Position numbers and translations under genes: made by a program
The notes under the pieces: generated by a model
The model's database searches: none
The model's input: the letters and a program-made list of their open reading frames with translations, nothing else
Told to the model about the DNA's origin: nothing
Source: Hygrocybe punicea
Taxonomy: Eukaryota; Basidiomycota; Agaricomycetes; Agaricales; Hygrophoraceae
Assembly (NCBI GenBank): GCA_963556145.1
Contig: OY744464.1
Span: 3,658,001-3,722,000, forward strand
Length of the DNA: 64,000 bases
Reading direction: 5' to 3'
Part shown: piece by piece, positions 56,095-64,000 of the stretch
How positions within the stretch are numbered: position 1 is the stretch's first letter
How the letters are laid out: each line of letters starts with the position of its first letter

Positions 56095-58019
56095 GGGGCC
56101 CCCAGCGTGAGATGAGGGGGTATAAAGGGAGAAATAGAGATGTTCGGGACAAGGGAAAGAACAAAATCGTTGTGGAATCGGGAAAGAGCGTCTGCGACAG
56201 AGTTGAGGCGGCCGGGGACGTGGAAGACGCGAAGTTCAGCGTGGGAGCGGGTAAGAAGGTCGACGGTGGTGAGAAGGAGGGGGTTGTAGAGTGGTTGAGC
56301 GTGGAGGGAGGAGAAAAGGTCGACGGAGTTGGTGTTATCAGTGAAAATGGCGACGCAGTGTGGGGGGGGGGAGAAGGAAGTGAGGGCCCAGTGAAGGGCG
56401 GAGACGACAGCGAGGGCTTCCCAGAAGAAGATGCGATCGATGGCGGGGTCAGGGACGGGGGATTGGAAACCGCGGGACAGGGAGGGGGCCCAGAAAGCGA
56501 GGCCGGAAAGGCAGGCGTCGGTGTAAAGGACAAGGTCTGTGGAGGAGGAGGAGTCCCAGTCGGTGGAGGACATGATGAAGACGCCGGGGAGGGTGAGGGC
56601 TTTGTCGGCAAACCACAGGAGTTCGCGGGTGAGGGCAACGCTGACCCAGATGGGTTGGAAGGGCTTGGATTTTCCGCGCATCTTATAGTAGAGGGTGGAG
56701 AGACCAGGCCGGAGGAGGGGGAAGACGTTGAGTGACCAATTCATCCAGCCCGCTAGGCGTTGGAATTCCTGGAGTGACCGCCATGAGCCTGGGTGAGCGA
56801 AAGCGTGAATGGTGTCAATAAGCTCGCATCGCCGAGAGGGGGGCATGGTGATAGTCATGGCGTTGGGATCGACATCGAAGCCGATGATGGAGAGGGGGGA
56901 GCCGAACAGTTGCTTTGGTTCCTCGTGGGGGAGGCCGATGTCATCCCAGAAGCAGAGGAGGAGGGTTTGCTTGGTGGGGAAATGACGGCGATATGGCTCG
57001 TACCAGAGGGTGTTGGATTCGAACACCCAAGAAAAAGTGTCGTCGACATAAGCGAATAGGTCGGACAGGTGCAAGACGAATATGGCAATCCAGAGGACGA
57101 GGCCCATGAAGGTGCCCCATATGCCGCCGGCACCCCGGTTGCCAAAATTATTGTTGCGATCGACGTGGCGCATGCCGTCAATGGTGATGATTTGCATGAT
57201 TTGCCAGAGGAAATGGAGGGGGAGGCGGTGGTAGGCTTGGGAAACGTCGGACTTGAATAGGACAAGGCGGATGTCGGGGCCGTGAGAGGAGCGGACCTTG
57301 CGAAGGGCGCGGCCAAGGTGATGAAGGTTGTCGAGGGGGACGGAAACTTTGTCGCGCGGTATGAGAGAGTTGGGGGAAAAAGGTTCGGTGCTCTGGTCAA
57401 TGACAAGGCGAAGCTTGGAGGAATGGGGTTTGGGGACGACACCAATGGGAATGGCAAACATGCCGGGGAGAAGGTCGGGTCCAAATGCAAGGGAGAAACA
57501 GCCTAGGCAGATCTCCGTGTCACGTTGTTCGCGGACAAACGCGGCATGAGCGTCGTCTCGGAGTGGTCTGTGAGAGTTGTCCCAGATGAGAGGGCGAGAG
57601 GGGTCGGGCTCTGCCCAAGGCCAAAAGCCGGTGGTGAGGCCCTGGCAGACAGAGAGGATGAGTGGTCGGTTGGGATGGGTGAGGAGGTAACGTCGGAATG
57701 TGGGGATGTGAATGGGAGTGGTGATTTGGAAAAGGTGGGGGTTTTTGCAGATGGTACGAAGGGCGGCAGTGTTGTGGAAAGCGAGGGCGGGTGGTTGAGG
57801 AAGGGGAAGCATGGATTCAGTGGAGATGGCTAGTGTGTCGAGATTGGAGTCGGAGTCGGTCCAGAGGAAGTCACGAAGGTAGGAAGGTTGAGGAGGAGGG
57901 GGGCTGTCATCATTTGTGAGCAGGGGGGCAGTCCGGGGCTGTGTGACCGGGGTTTTTGCACTTGGAACAGATGTGGCGATAGGCGCAGGAGGCGGTGGTG
58001 TTGGGGCACCGGGATTCAT
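56085..58019 (-). CDS. reverse transcriptase-RNase H of the Ngaro-like element
   Basis: One intact frame of 644 residues. A Pro-rich leader (about 50 residues) is followed by the RT: GVVPKPHSSKLRLVIDQSTE, LFKSDVSQAYHRLPLHFLWQ (first catalytic Asp), GNRGAGGIWGTFMGLVLW, then FAYVDDTFSW with the YVDD active site near residue 324. The RNase H domain (about residues 495-605) shows YTDACLSGLAFWAPSL, WEALAVVSALHWAL, FTDNTNSV and VADALSR with D, E, D, D. The family is the DIRS/Ngaro clade of RTs. The stop overlaps the recombinase start by 10 bp, a compact arrangement. Confidence 0.9.
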   Translation of the reverse strand: MNPGAPTPPPPAPIATSVPSAKTPVTQPRTAPLLTNDDSPPPPQPSYLRDFLWTDSDSNLDTLAISTESMLPLPQPPALAFHNTAALRTICKNPHLFQITTPIHIPTFRRYLLTHPNRPLILSVCQGLTTGFWPWAEPDPSRPLIWDNSHRPLRDDAHAAFVREQRDTEICLGCFSLAFGPDLLPGMFAIPIGVVPKPHSSKLRLVIDQSTEPFSPNSLIPRDKVSVPLDNLHHLGRALRKVRSSHGPDIRLVLFKSDVSQAYHRLPLHFLWQIMQIITIDGMRHVDRNNNFGNRGAGGIWGTFMGLVLWIAIFVLHLSDLFAYVDDTFSWVFESNTLWYEPYRRHFPTKQTLLLCFWDDIGLPHEEPKQLFGSPLSIIGFDVDPNAMTITMPPSRRCELIDTIHAFAHPGSWRSLQEFQRLAGWMNWSLNVFPLLRPGLSTLYYKMRGKSKPFQPIWVSVALTRELLWFADKALTLPGVFIMSSTDWDSSSSTDLVLYTDACLSGLAFWAPSLSRGFQSPVPDPAIDRIFFWEALAVVSALHWALTSFSPPPHCVAIFTDNTNSVDLFSSLHAQPLYNPLLLTTVDLLTRSHAELRVFHVPGRLNSVADALSRFHNDFVLSLVPNISISPFIPPHLTLGAPCP

Positions 58020-59115
58020 TCCAGCGCCTGCAAGGGTCGCGGCGTTTGGGTTCGGATTGCTTCCCCTTGTCTGAAGAGGGAGCGGGGGTCAGATTCTGGA
58101 TCCAGAGGGTGTAGAGGTCGGTAAAGAGGCTGAATTCTGTAAGAAGGATGTTGCGCCGTAAGGCGCAACGGAGGTGGACGGCTTTGTCGTAACTGATAAC
58201 GCAGAGATGGAAAGGTTCGGGTAGCGCTGCAAACAGTTGTTTGATGTGAATGCCGTAGTCGCGTAGCTCCAAGCATCGATGAGGGAAGACGAAGGATATG
58301 GCTTCGACAGCCCGTTCCCAAGAGATGACCCATTTTCCATGAGTGTCGACGACTCGTGCGGGCCTAAAGGACTTGAGGGTAAATTCAAGTTCGCCAAGAC
58401 GTTCGGTGCACTTTTCATCATGGGAAAGGGCGTAACCGCTAGCGAGAACGAGGTCGAGGTTGATGGTTCTCCCAGCGAGGATGTTGTCCCACTCAGACGA
58501 AGGGAATTCCGGGCAGCGAGGTGAGATGATGAGTGAATTCTTCGCCGTCTTTGGATCGCGGGAGATATTCTCGAGAATAGTGAGGGTTTCTCGGAGATTA
58601 GAGGAGATCCCAGGGGGATCGAGTTCGTCCCGAATGACCCAAGGGAGGGCCTTGAGGTCGAGCTTGGGGCGAGAAGACTTTTCGTCTTCATCGTCCGAGC
58701 AAGGTGTTTTGGGTCGCTTAGACGGTCGAGTAGTGAGATTCGGTTCATTGTCGGGAATGGCTGACGGAGGTGGGGACCTCGGGGGCGTGTCTCGGATAGG
58801 TGATCGATTGAATTGAGTGAATAGCGCTCTTCCTTGGTGAGCGGCATGGTTTCGGTCCTTATCGTAGTTGTCGAGCATCCTAAGGTAATGTTCGAGGGAC
58901 GTGATGAAGATAACTTCATTAACGTGTCCGTCTTTGATAACGTTTTGAAGGGCGAGGAAGGCCTCGACTTTGGTTCGCTCTCCGATACGGAAGGACTCTG
59001 TGATCTCGACACACTTATTGACGATGTCGGCGTCAAGAGGCGTAAGGCTAGACGTGTCAGTGGCTTGAGTCTCCGCTTCTGTGCCTTGTTGCTCAGTTCT
59101 CGCATGATTCGTCAT
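57910..59115 (-). CDS. gag: Gag-like protein of the Ngaro-like element
   Basis: One frame of 401 residues. A helical N-terminal part (DADIVNKCVEITESFRIGER, FITSLEHYLRMLDNYDKDRN) precedes an acidic Ser/Pro-rich linker. The central conserved block is WDNILAGRTINLDLVLASGY and VVDTHGKWVISWERAVEAIS. The C-terminus has two zinc motifs: a CCCH-like CRRWNESRCPNTTASC with AYRH, and a CCHC knuckle CSKCKNPGHTAPDC. It should coat the element RNA. The frame overlaps the start of the RT frame by 110 bp in another phase, so RT is translated by frameshift, re-initiation or from another transcript. Confidence 0.85.
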   Translation of the reverse strand: MTNHARTEQQGTEAETQATDTSSLTPLDADIVNKCVEITESFRIGERTKVEAFLALQNVIKDGHVNEVIFITSLEHYLRMLDNYDKDRNHAAHQGRALFTQFNRSPIRDTPPRSPPPSAIPDNEPNLTTRPSKRPKTPCSDDEDEKSSRPKLDLKALPWVIRDELDPPGISSNLRETLTILENISRDPKTAKNSLIISPRCPEFPSSEWDNILAGRTINLDLVLASGYALSHDEKCTERLGELEFTLKSFRPARVVDTHGKWVISWERAVEAISFVFPHRCLELRDYGIHIKQLFAALPEPFHLCVISYDKAVHLRCALRRNILLTEFSLFTDLYTLWIQNLTPAPSSDKGKQSEPKRRDPCRRWNESRCPNTTASCAYRHICSKCKNPGHTAPDCPPAHK

Positions 59116-59144
59116 GAGTTTACGATGGGAGGTACGATAATATA

Positions 59145-59419
59145 TAGACCGAAAGGAAATACAGTCAAGGAAGAGAGGAAGAAAATTGAGGTCCAACAAT
59201 CTCTCTCTTTCCTTGAAAAAGGACAAGGGGGCGCGCGCGCCCAGGAACCAAAGGACCTTATGACTAGGTCATCAGGTCGGCGAGGAATGGATTGTGTAGA
59301 GATCCGGGGGTTCCAATTGTCTGGGACTGTAGAGTCCGGGCTCGCGGAGAGCAGTGCCGGATGGAGCGGCAAAGGTGATGTCGGACGATTAGACTAATGT
59401 AAACATAGTTTAAAAACGA
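59145..59419 (-). repeat. split direct repeat A1 (5' end of the Ngaro-like element)
   Basis: 275 bp, nearly identical to A2 at 54543-54820 (278 bp). Differences are an indel within the 'acaag...ggggcgcg' stretch and single changes such as cgtgtag/tgtgtag. Same orientation as A2. Confidence 0.92.
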
Positions 59420-59435
59420 ATAATATGATCCAACA

Positions 59436-59459
59436 TAGTGTTGCCACGGCTCGGTCCGG
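59436..59459 (+). repeat. hAT terminal inverted repeat, left
   Basis: Starts tagtgttgccacggctcg and pairs with 62658-62681 at 23 of 24 positions. Preceded by target duplication ATCCAACA at 59428-59435. Confidence 0.9.
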
Positions 59460-59766
59460 AACCGTTAGCCGTTGGAGCCGGACCGATAATTAGCCGAGCC
59501 GAGCCGTTCACTCAGCGAACAGTTAAACCTCGGCTTAGCCATGGCTAGCCGTTATTAGCCATTACCAAATATCCAAATTAGGAAATTTAGGTTTCCAGCC
59601 TTTTCGCTGGCTTCAACTTCACTTGGATAACCCTCTGCTGCCTCCCATACCTCACGAACATGTACAGCCACAGTTCACAAGGTTTTCAGGTGTTTCTTTT
59701 TCTTTTTGCATATCATAGCCTACCTATGTACATGTACATGTATATGAAAAAAATGAAAAATACCTA

Positions 59767-60032
59767 TTTCATTGTCTTCCTGAATAGATCCATATTAAGC
59801 CTCAAACTTGGCCCGTGTAAGAATTTCCGAAAAGTCATTGCCATCCTTGAACGACTCAATTTCGATCCTCGTCGACTGCTGACAACATCCGCTTAGCCTT
59901 CTCGACCTCGCGCTTGAGCTTGCCCATTGTGCTCAAGTTCAGCGACACATCAGTACCTGTCTTCTTCTTGTACGCCTTGACAAGATGGTCAATAACACGG
60001 TTGTAAAAGTCCTCGCCTCCGAGATGAGCAAA
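59767..60032 (-). pseudogene. captured fragment of an ER-type Hsp70 (BiP/Kar2-like) gene
   Basis: Minus strand, within the hAT element. In order it reads [40 protein letters not shown] and VEKAKRMLS, then after a small deletion in another frame [20 protein letters not shown] and LTRAKFE. After a second shift it ends with [11 protein letters not shown]. This is the Hsp70 nucleotide-binding domain (subdomain IIB region) without introns or flanking Hsp70 exons. KKKTGTDVS and SFxDGNDFSE point to the ER Hsp70 BiP as the source, by recall. Two frameshifts make it non-functional. It was probably carried into the transposon as a single-exon piece of the host gene. Confidence 0.85.
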
Positions 60033-60179
60033 GGAGAGAGAAGCTGCCATGCGCCGGGGTCGGATGCGCGGACGTCGAGGGAGGCGAGACATGGTAGTAA
60101 ATTTGCAGAACGATCGTCGTCATGGTCGTTGTCATCATGACAGCAGTTGTCGGTGTTGGTGTCATCATACGAGGTGCGG

Positions 60180-62140
60180 GGGGTTGGATCATGTCATGGG
60201 TGGTCAAAATCAGCGGCTGGAAGGTGCAGGAACCACCGAAAAAACTTGGGGGGGGGGTGGGGGACAAATTGATGGCGCGGGCGATTGGGAAGCGCCAGCC
60301 TGTCGTTTGTGGGCTAAACGAGGTGCGCAGGGTTGTACCATGCCGTGGGTGGTCGAAATTGGCAGGTGGAAGGTGCAGGAACTGCCGAAAAAACTTAGCA
60401 GGGGGGTGGGGGACAAATTGATGGTGCACGCAATTGGGAAGCCCCAGCCTGTCGTTTTCGGGCCATATGAGGTGCGGGTGATTGTACCATGCCATGGCTG
60501 GTCGAAATTGGCAGGTGGAACTGCCGAAAAAACTTGGGAGGGGGGTGGGGGACAAATTGATGGCGCAGGCGATTGGGAAGCCCCAACCTGTCGTTTGCGG
60601 GCTAAACGAGGTGCGCAGGGTTGTACCATGTCATGGGTGGTCGAAATCAGCGGGTGGAAGGTGCAGGAACCACCGAAAAATCTTGGGGGGAGGGTGGGGG
60701 ACAAATTGATGGCGTGGGCGATTGGGAAGCCCCAACCTGTCGTTTTGGGGCTAAACGAGGTGCGGGGGGTTGGATCATGTCGTGGGTGGTCGAAATCGGC
60801 AGGTGGAAGCACCAGGAACCACCAAAGAAAACTTGGAGGGGTGGATGGGCAAAGTGATGGTGCGGGTGGCTGGGCAGCCCCGGGCTGTTGTTTTCACGCC
60901 GAATGAGGTGCAGGGGCCTGTGCCATGCCATGGGTGGTCGAAATCGGCGGGTGGAAGCAGCAGGAACGAATGCAAAAAAGGTGGTTGAGGTTGGGGGGCA
61001 AAGTGACGGCGCAAGTGATTGGGCAGCCCTGGGCTGTCATTTTCAGGCCAAACGAGGAGCAGGGGGTTGTACCATGCAGTGGGTGGTCGAAATCGGCGGG
61101 TGGAAACAGCAGGAACCGCCGAAAGAAATTTGGGGGTGGGTGGGGTGGACAACGTGATGGCGTGGGCGATTGGGTAGCCCCAGCCTGTCGATTTCCGGCC
61201 GAACGAGGTGCGGGGGGTTGTGCCATGTTGTGGGTGGTCAAAATTGGCCGGTGGAAGGAGCAGAAACCACCGAAAAAAAATTGGGGGGGGGTGTGGGACA
61301 CATTGATGGCGCAGGCGATTGGGAAGCCCCAGCGTGTCGTTTTCGGGCCAATCGAGGTGCGGGGGCTTGAAAGATGCCATGGGTGGTTGAAATCGGCAGG
61401 TGGAAGGTGCAGGAATCACCAAAAAAAAACTTGGGGGGGTGAGGAGGACAATATGATGGCATGGGTGATTGGGTAGCCCCAGACTGTCGTTTTCAGCCCA
61501 TACGAGGTGCGGGGGATTGTAACATGTCATGGGTGGTCGAAATCAGCGGGTGGAAGGTGCAGGAACCGCCGAAAACAACTCGGGGCTGCTGTGGGGGACA
61601 ATGTGATGACGCGGGTGATTTGGAAGCCCCAGCCTGTCGATTTCCGGCCAAACGAGGTGCGGGGCGTTGTGCCATCTCGTTGGTGGTAGAAATCGGTGGG
61701 TGGAAGGTGCAGGAACCGCCGAAAACAACTTGGGGGTGCTGGGGGGGACAATGTGATGGCGTGGGCGATTGGGCAGCCCCAGCCTGTCGTTTTCGAGCCA
61801 AACAAGGTGCGGGGGATTAAGAGGTGCTATGGGCAGTCGAAATCGCTGGGGGGAAGCAGCAGGAACCGCCCCAAAAAACTTGGAGGAGGTGGGGGGGGCA
61901 AAGTGATGGTGCGCGCGATTGGCTGGCACTGGCCTATCATTTTGATGTGAAACGAGGTGCGGGGGGTTCAAAGATGCCGTGTGTGCTCGATATCAGTGGG
62001 AGGCAGCCGAGGAACTGCCGAACAAAGCTTGGAGGAGGTGGGGGGGTGCAAAGTGAAGGGACGCGCGATTGGGCAGCCCTGGCCAGAAGTTATCAGTCCA
62101 AACAAGGTGCGGCATGCAGTGGGCAGTCGAAAGCGATGGG
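60180..62140. repeat. ~149-bp tandem satellite, about 13 copies, inside the hAT element
   Basis: The landmark 'gattgggaagccccagcctgt' and its variants recur at about 60281, 60431, 60569, 60718, 60868, 61015, 61163, 61313, 61463, 61612, 61763, 61913 and 62063, a period of about 149-150 bp. Each unit also has a 'gaggtgcgggg' part, a 'gggtggtcgaaatcggcgg' part and a variable poly-A/G tract. Copies are diverged by point changes and short indels, and one unit is about 10 bp shorter. Frames crossing it are by-products of the repeat. Confidence 0.9.
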
Positions 62141-62657
62141 TGGAGACAACGGAAGCCGCCTGATGAACTGGGGAAGTAAATCACAACAAAATGACAGTCA
62201 CCTCATTTGATGTAGTGCTGTTGCCATCGTTGCCACTGCTGCTGTTTGCTGTCGCCGTGGTCATTGGTCGTTGCTGCTGCTGTCCGGGCGGCTGTTGCCT
62301 CGAGATAATTTGTGCTGTAATCAGAAATAAGTTGGTAGTAAAAAAAAAAAAAAGATTCAAGAAAAGACATAGCGGGAGTGGGCACGTTGCCGCTTCATTC
62401 CTCGCCCCTCTGCTGGTCGCCGTTGGCCTTTGTTTTGGGTTGGCCTGTGTTGTCGCAAGCTGGTGTGGCTGTGGCTGTTGGCGTGGTATCACTGGTGTGC
62501 TCTGCATGTTTGTGTGGTGAGATTGGTGACCTTGGTGGTTGTCCGCTATTAATTTCCTTTTTTGGACGGCTAACCGTGGTTTAGCCATTCCACAATGGTC
62601 CGGTCCGGCTAACAACCCATATATGGGTTAGCCGTTGTTAGCCGTAGCCAAGCTGAG

Positions 62658-62681
62658 CCGGACCGAGCTGTGGCAACACTA
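62658..62681 (-). repeat. hAT terminal inverted repeat, right
   Basis: The reverse complement begins tagtgttgccacagctcg; the one mismatch to the left end is a/g. Followed by target duplication ATCCAACA at 62682-62689. Confidence 0.9.
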
Positions 62682-62689
62682 ATCCAACA

Positions 62690-62818
62690 CCCAGCAGATA
62701 GTTCCACAATAGACAGTGTTGAAATGTTAGAAATTGTGTTATGGTAGATGAACCAAAAACCTTTGATCACAGGCTGAGGTCATGCCAATGCTGCCAGTGC
62801 ATCTCTGACTCGGAGTCT
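62690..62818. other. short unique flank between the hAT element and the ORF relic
   Basis: About 130 bases with no recognised feature; the right flank of the hAT insertion. Confidence 0.4.
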
Positions 62819-63280
62819 CTATCCTCTCATGTTCTTACCCATTCTCTCTGCATGCTGTGAAACTAGGCTCTTGGTGTCTTTACTGCTGTCATATTGCTCT
62901 CTTCCTCTGTTGTTCTTTCCTGTGATGAAGGCGATCTCAGCATAGGCCAAAAAAGTGATCTCTGGCACAACAGCAACATATGCTTCGCCTCCAAGGATCA
63001 GTAAATAAAGAAAATTTGGGTCCTTTGGCAATTCAAGCCTCAACACAGACGTGATCTCAGGCTGTTGTCTGTAAACTTGAAGACACTCAGGCACATCTTC
63101 ATGAAACTTGCCAACAACTAGACAAAATGAAATATGCCTGTTCTGTAGCTTCAAAGCAAGCACTCCTGCAAGTCGCTCATTGTGATTCTCGCCTCATGAC
63201 CCTTCAAAACCAGCTGGACCAAACAAAATTTTCACTCTGTGCTGCACAGAGTTCCGCCGAGGCCACAAAGAATCATTCAT
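62819..63280 (-). pseudogene. unrecognised ORF relic with one in-frame stop
   Basis: From the ATG at 63280 the frame is open for 28 codons, meets a TGA at about 63192, then is open for over 120 codons to the stop at 62819. The translated segments look protein-like (RLAGVLALKLQNRHISFCLV, GKFHEDVPECLQVYRQQPEI, LRLELPKDPNFLYLLILGGE). I do not recognise the family. Its start touches the putative left end of the next TIR element, and it lies between two transposons, so it is probably a truncated gene from an older element. Confidence 0.45.
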
Positions 63281-64000
63281 AGGGATGACCACGGGTTTGG
63301 GTCAACCCGCGGTATTACCAAAACGGGTTGCGCGGGTACGGGTAGGGTGTTTGGTTTCATCACCCGTGACCATACCATGACCCATACCCGCGGTTTGGTG
63401 GTGTGTCACGGGTTCATCACACAACCACCACAACCACCTCGATGGCTACGACCAAGGGCGAGCAAGCGCGCAGCAACCAGACGACCGACCAGAACAGTCA
63501 AAGGAAGGAGCAGGGAAGCGGCCGGGGGGTGGTGCTCCCACTTCCCGGCCTAGGTAAGTCTCAATTTCTGATCAAGTAATGAACTGTAGCTAACTATGCT
63601 ATGACAACAACAACAACAGCATGGGGCAACAGCACGCAACGACAACGATGCATCGCCCTCTTGTCCACCTCGCGGACACGCAACAACAACAACACGTGCC
63701 CCTCTCATCCACCTCGCGGACACACAACAGCGACGACGGTGACGCGTCCCCCTCTTGTCCCCCTCTTGTCCACCTCGCAGACGCGCTACAACGCGTCCGA
63801 CGGCACATGCCCCCCTCGTTCCCCATGTTGATCACCTCATGGACAAGCACGTCGCGTCAATTGACGCCGGCGCTGCATCTGCGAGGTTGCAGAGCGGAAC
63901 GGGGGCTGTGGTGGATGGCGGGACGCGACGGTACACCACAGGTAAGGTGTACCGTCGTGACCCGTGGATGTTCAGGTGTGGTGCGGGTCAAAACCGCCCC
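63280..64000. mobile_element. possible left part of another hAT-like element, cut by the window edge
   Basis: At 63280 begins tagggatgaccacgggtttg, followed by repeated 'cgggt/acccg' motifs (for example gggtcaacccgcggt, cgggttgcgcgggtacgggt). This looks like hAT-type ends that start TAGGGATG/CAGGG and carry subterminal cgggt repeats. An 8-bp duplication candidate is ATCATTCA just before (63272-63279), but the right end is outside the window. Inside are (caa)n tracts and a degenerate direct repeat with 'ccacctcgcggac' at about 63666, 63709 and 63769. No transposase is visible. Confidence 0.4.

Larger units (their letters stand above)
54390..59419 (-). mobile_element. Ngaro-like tyrosine-recombinase retrotransposon, structurally complete
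   Basis: Transcribed on the minus strand. The 5' end is repeat A1 (59419-59145). Gag (59115-57910), RT-RNase H (58019-56085) and tyrosine recombinase (56094-55103) follow in the order expected for DIRS/Ngaro elements. The 3' end is B1 (54958-54821), A2 (54820-54543), B2 (54527-54390). This A1...B1-A2-B2 arrangement is the split-direct-repeat structure of PAT/Ngaro elements, which integrate by a circular intermediate and make no target duplication. No methyltransferase domain is present, which favours Ngaro over DIRS/PAT. A copies differ at a few positions plus one small indel; B copies look identical over 138 bp. Total length is 5030 bp. Confidence 0.9.
59436..62681. mobile_element. non-autonomous hAT-type DNA transposon carrying an Hsp70 fragment and satellite
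   Basis: The terminal inverted repeats are 24 bp with one mismatch (left starts tagtgttgccacgg; right copy 62658-62681). The flanking 8-bp target duplication is ATCCAACA (59428-59435 and 62682-62689), diagnostic of hAT insertion. Subterminal DNA at both ends is full of short ttagccg / cggctaa repeats. No transposase frame lies inside. Internal content is a captured ER-type Hsp70 gene fragment near the left end and a long array of ~149-bp tandem repeats. It lies 8 bp beyond the 5' end of the Ngaro-like element, counting to its target duplication. Confidence 0.9.

Noticed and set aside
55851..57833. Long plus-strand frames rich in Gly, Glu and Arg opposite the retroelement RT
   Set aside because: Antisense shadows of the GC-rich RT and recombinase coding DNA; the minus-strand translation carries all the recognised motifs.
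58089..59105. A 338-codon Ser/Arg-rich minus-strand frame overlapping Gag
   Set aside because: A shifted-frame shadow of Gag; the alternative frame carries the zinc knuckles and the conserved blocks.
60049..62520. Several frames of 90-285 codons across the satellite, on both strands
   Set aside because: They repeat with the ~149-bp unit and change with each indel; no codon constraint or domain is visible.
1..64000. CRISPR arrays, bacterial operons, ribosomal RNA genes
   Set aside because: None seen; the regular repeats present are the ~149-bp satellite, the 30-bp minisatellite and the retroelement repeats, none with spacer structure.

Overview
The window is nuclear DNA of a filamentous basidiomycete, almost certainly a mushroom-forming Agaricomycete. 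Genes are dense, carry many introns of about 50-60 bp, and lie back to back on both strands. The repeat content (Plavaka transposase, a DUF6698-type gene, tyrosine-recombinase retroelement, hAT relatives) is typical of that class. Nothing is bacterial or organellar. The species cannot be named from the sequence alone.

Positions 1 to about 44,000 are ordinary euchromatin with single-copy genes, many in divergent pairs with short shared promoters. In order: a secreted GH128-type glucanase (-), a two-RRM protein (+), a GPATCH11 homologue (+), a disordered protein (-), RNA polymerase subunit RPB12 (+), a DUF6593-like protein (-), a bZIP/DUF3425 factor (+), mitochondrial ribosomal protein uS14m/MRP2 (-), a small membrane protein (+), a DHA2-type MFS transporter (-), an NRC-2/Fpk1-type AGC kinase (+), an HSF-type factor (+), a TVP38/TMEM64 protein (-), a small mitochondrial-type protein (+), a PEX11 family protein (-), a Tctex1 dynein light chain (+), an Srk1/Rck2-type kinase (-), TFIIIC subunit 5 (-), a mitochondrial-type small protein (-), GINS subunit Psf3 (+), V-ATPase assembly factor Pkr1 (-), a possible SWSAP1-like protein (-), a TKL kinase with an MLKL-like N-terminal bundle (+), ERMES subunit Mdm10 (+), an RG-rich disordered protein (-) and SmG (+). 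For most of these I built complete exon models that close in frame.

From about 44,000 to the right edge the DNA is a nest of transposons. A Plavaka-type transposase gene (-) is split by a 1651-bp solo LTR with a 5-bp target duplication; taking the LTR out rejoins the reading frame. Head to head with it lie a relic of a second Plavaka copy and an intact DUF6698-like gene (+), then a 30-bp minisatellite inside a short ORF. Next is a structurally complete Ngaro-like tyrosine-recombinase retrotransposon (54390-59419) with Gag, RT-RNase H and recombinase reading frames and the full A1...B1-A2-B2 split direct repeats. Eight bases from its 5' end begins the target duplication of a non-autonomous hAT element (59436-62681) with 24-bp inverted ends and an 8-bp duplication. 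That element holds a captured, frameshifted fragment of an ER-type Hsp70 gene and about 13 copies of a ~149-bp satellite. A further hAT-like left end starts at 63280 and runs off the window.

The core genes do not form one pathway; they are housekeeping genes for transcription, translation, replication, organelle biogenesis and signalling. The most distinctive biology is the TKL/MLKL-like kinase, a candidate fungal cell-death or immunity signalling protein, and the nested transposon region with its gene capture.
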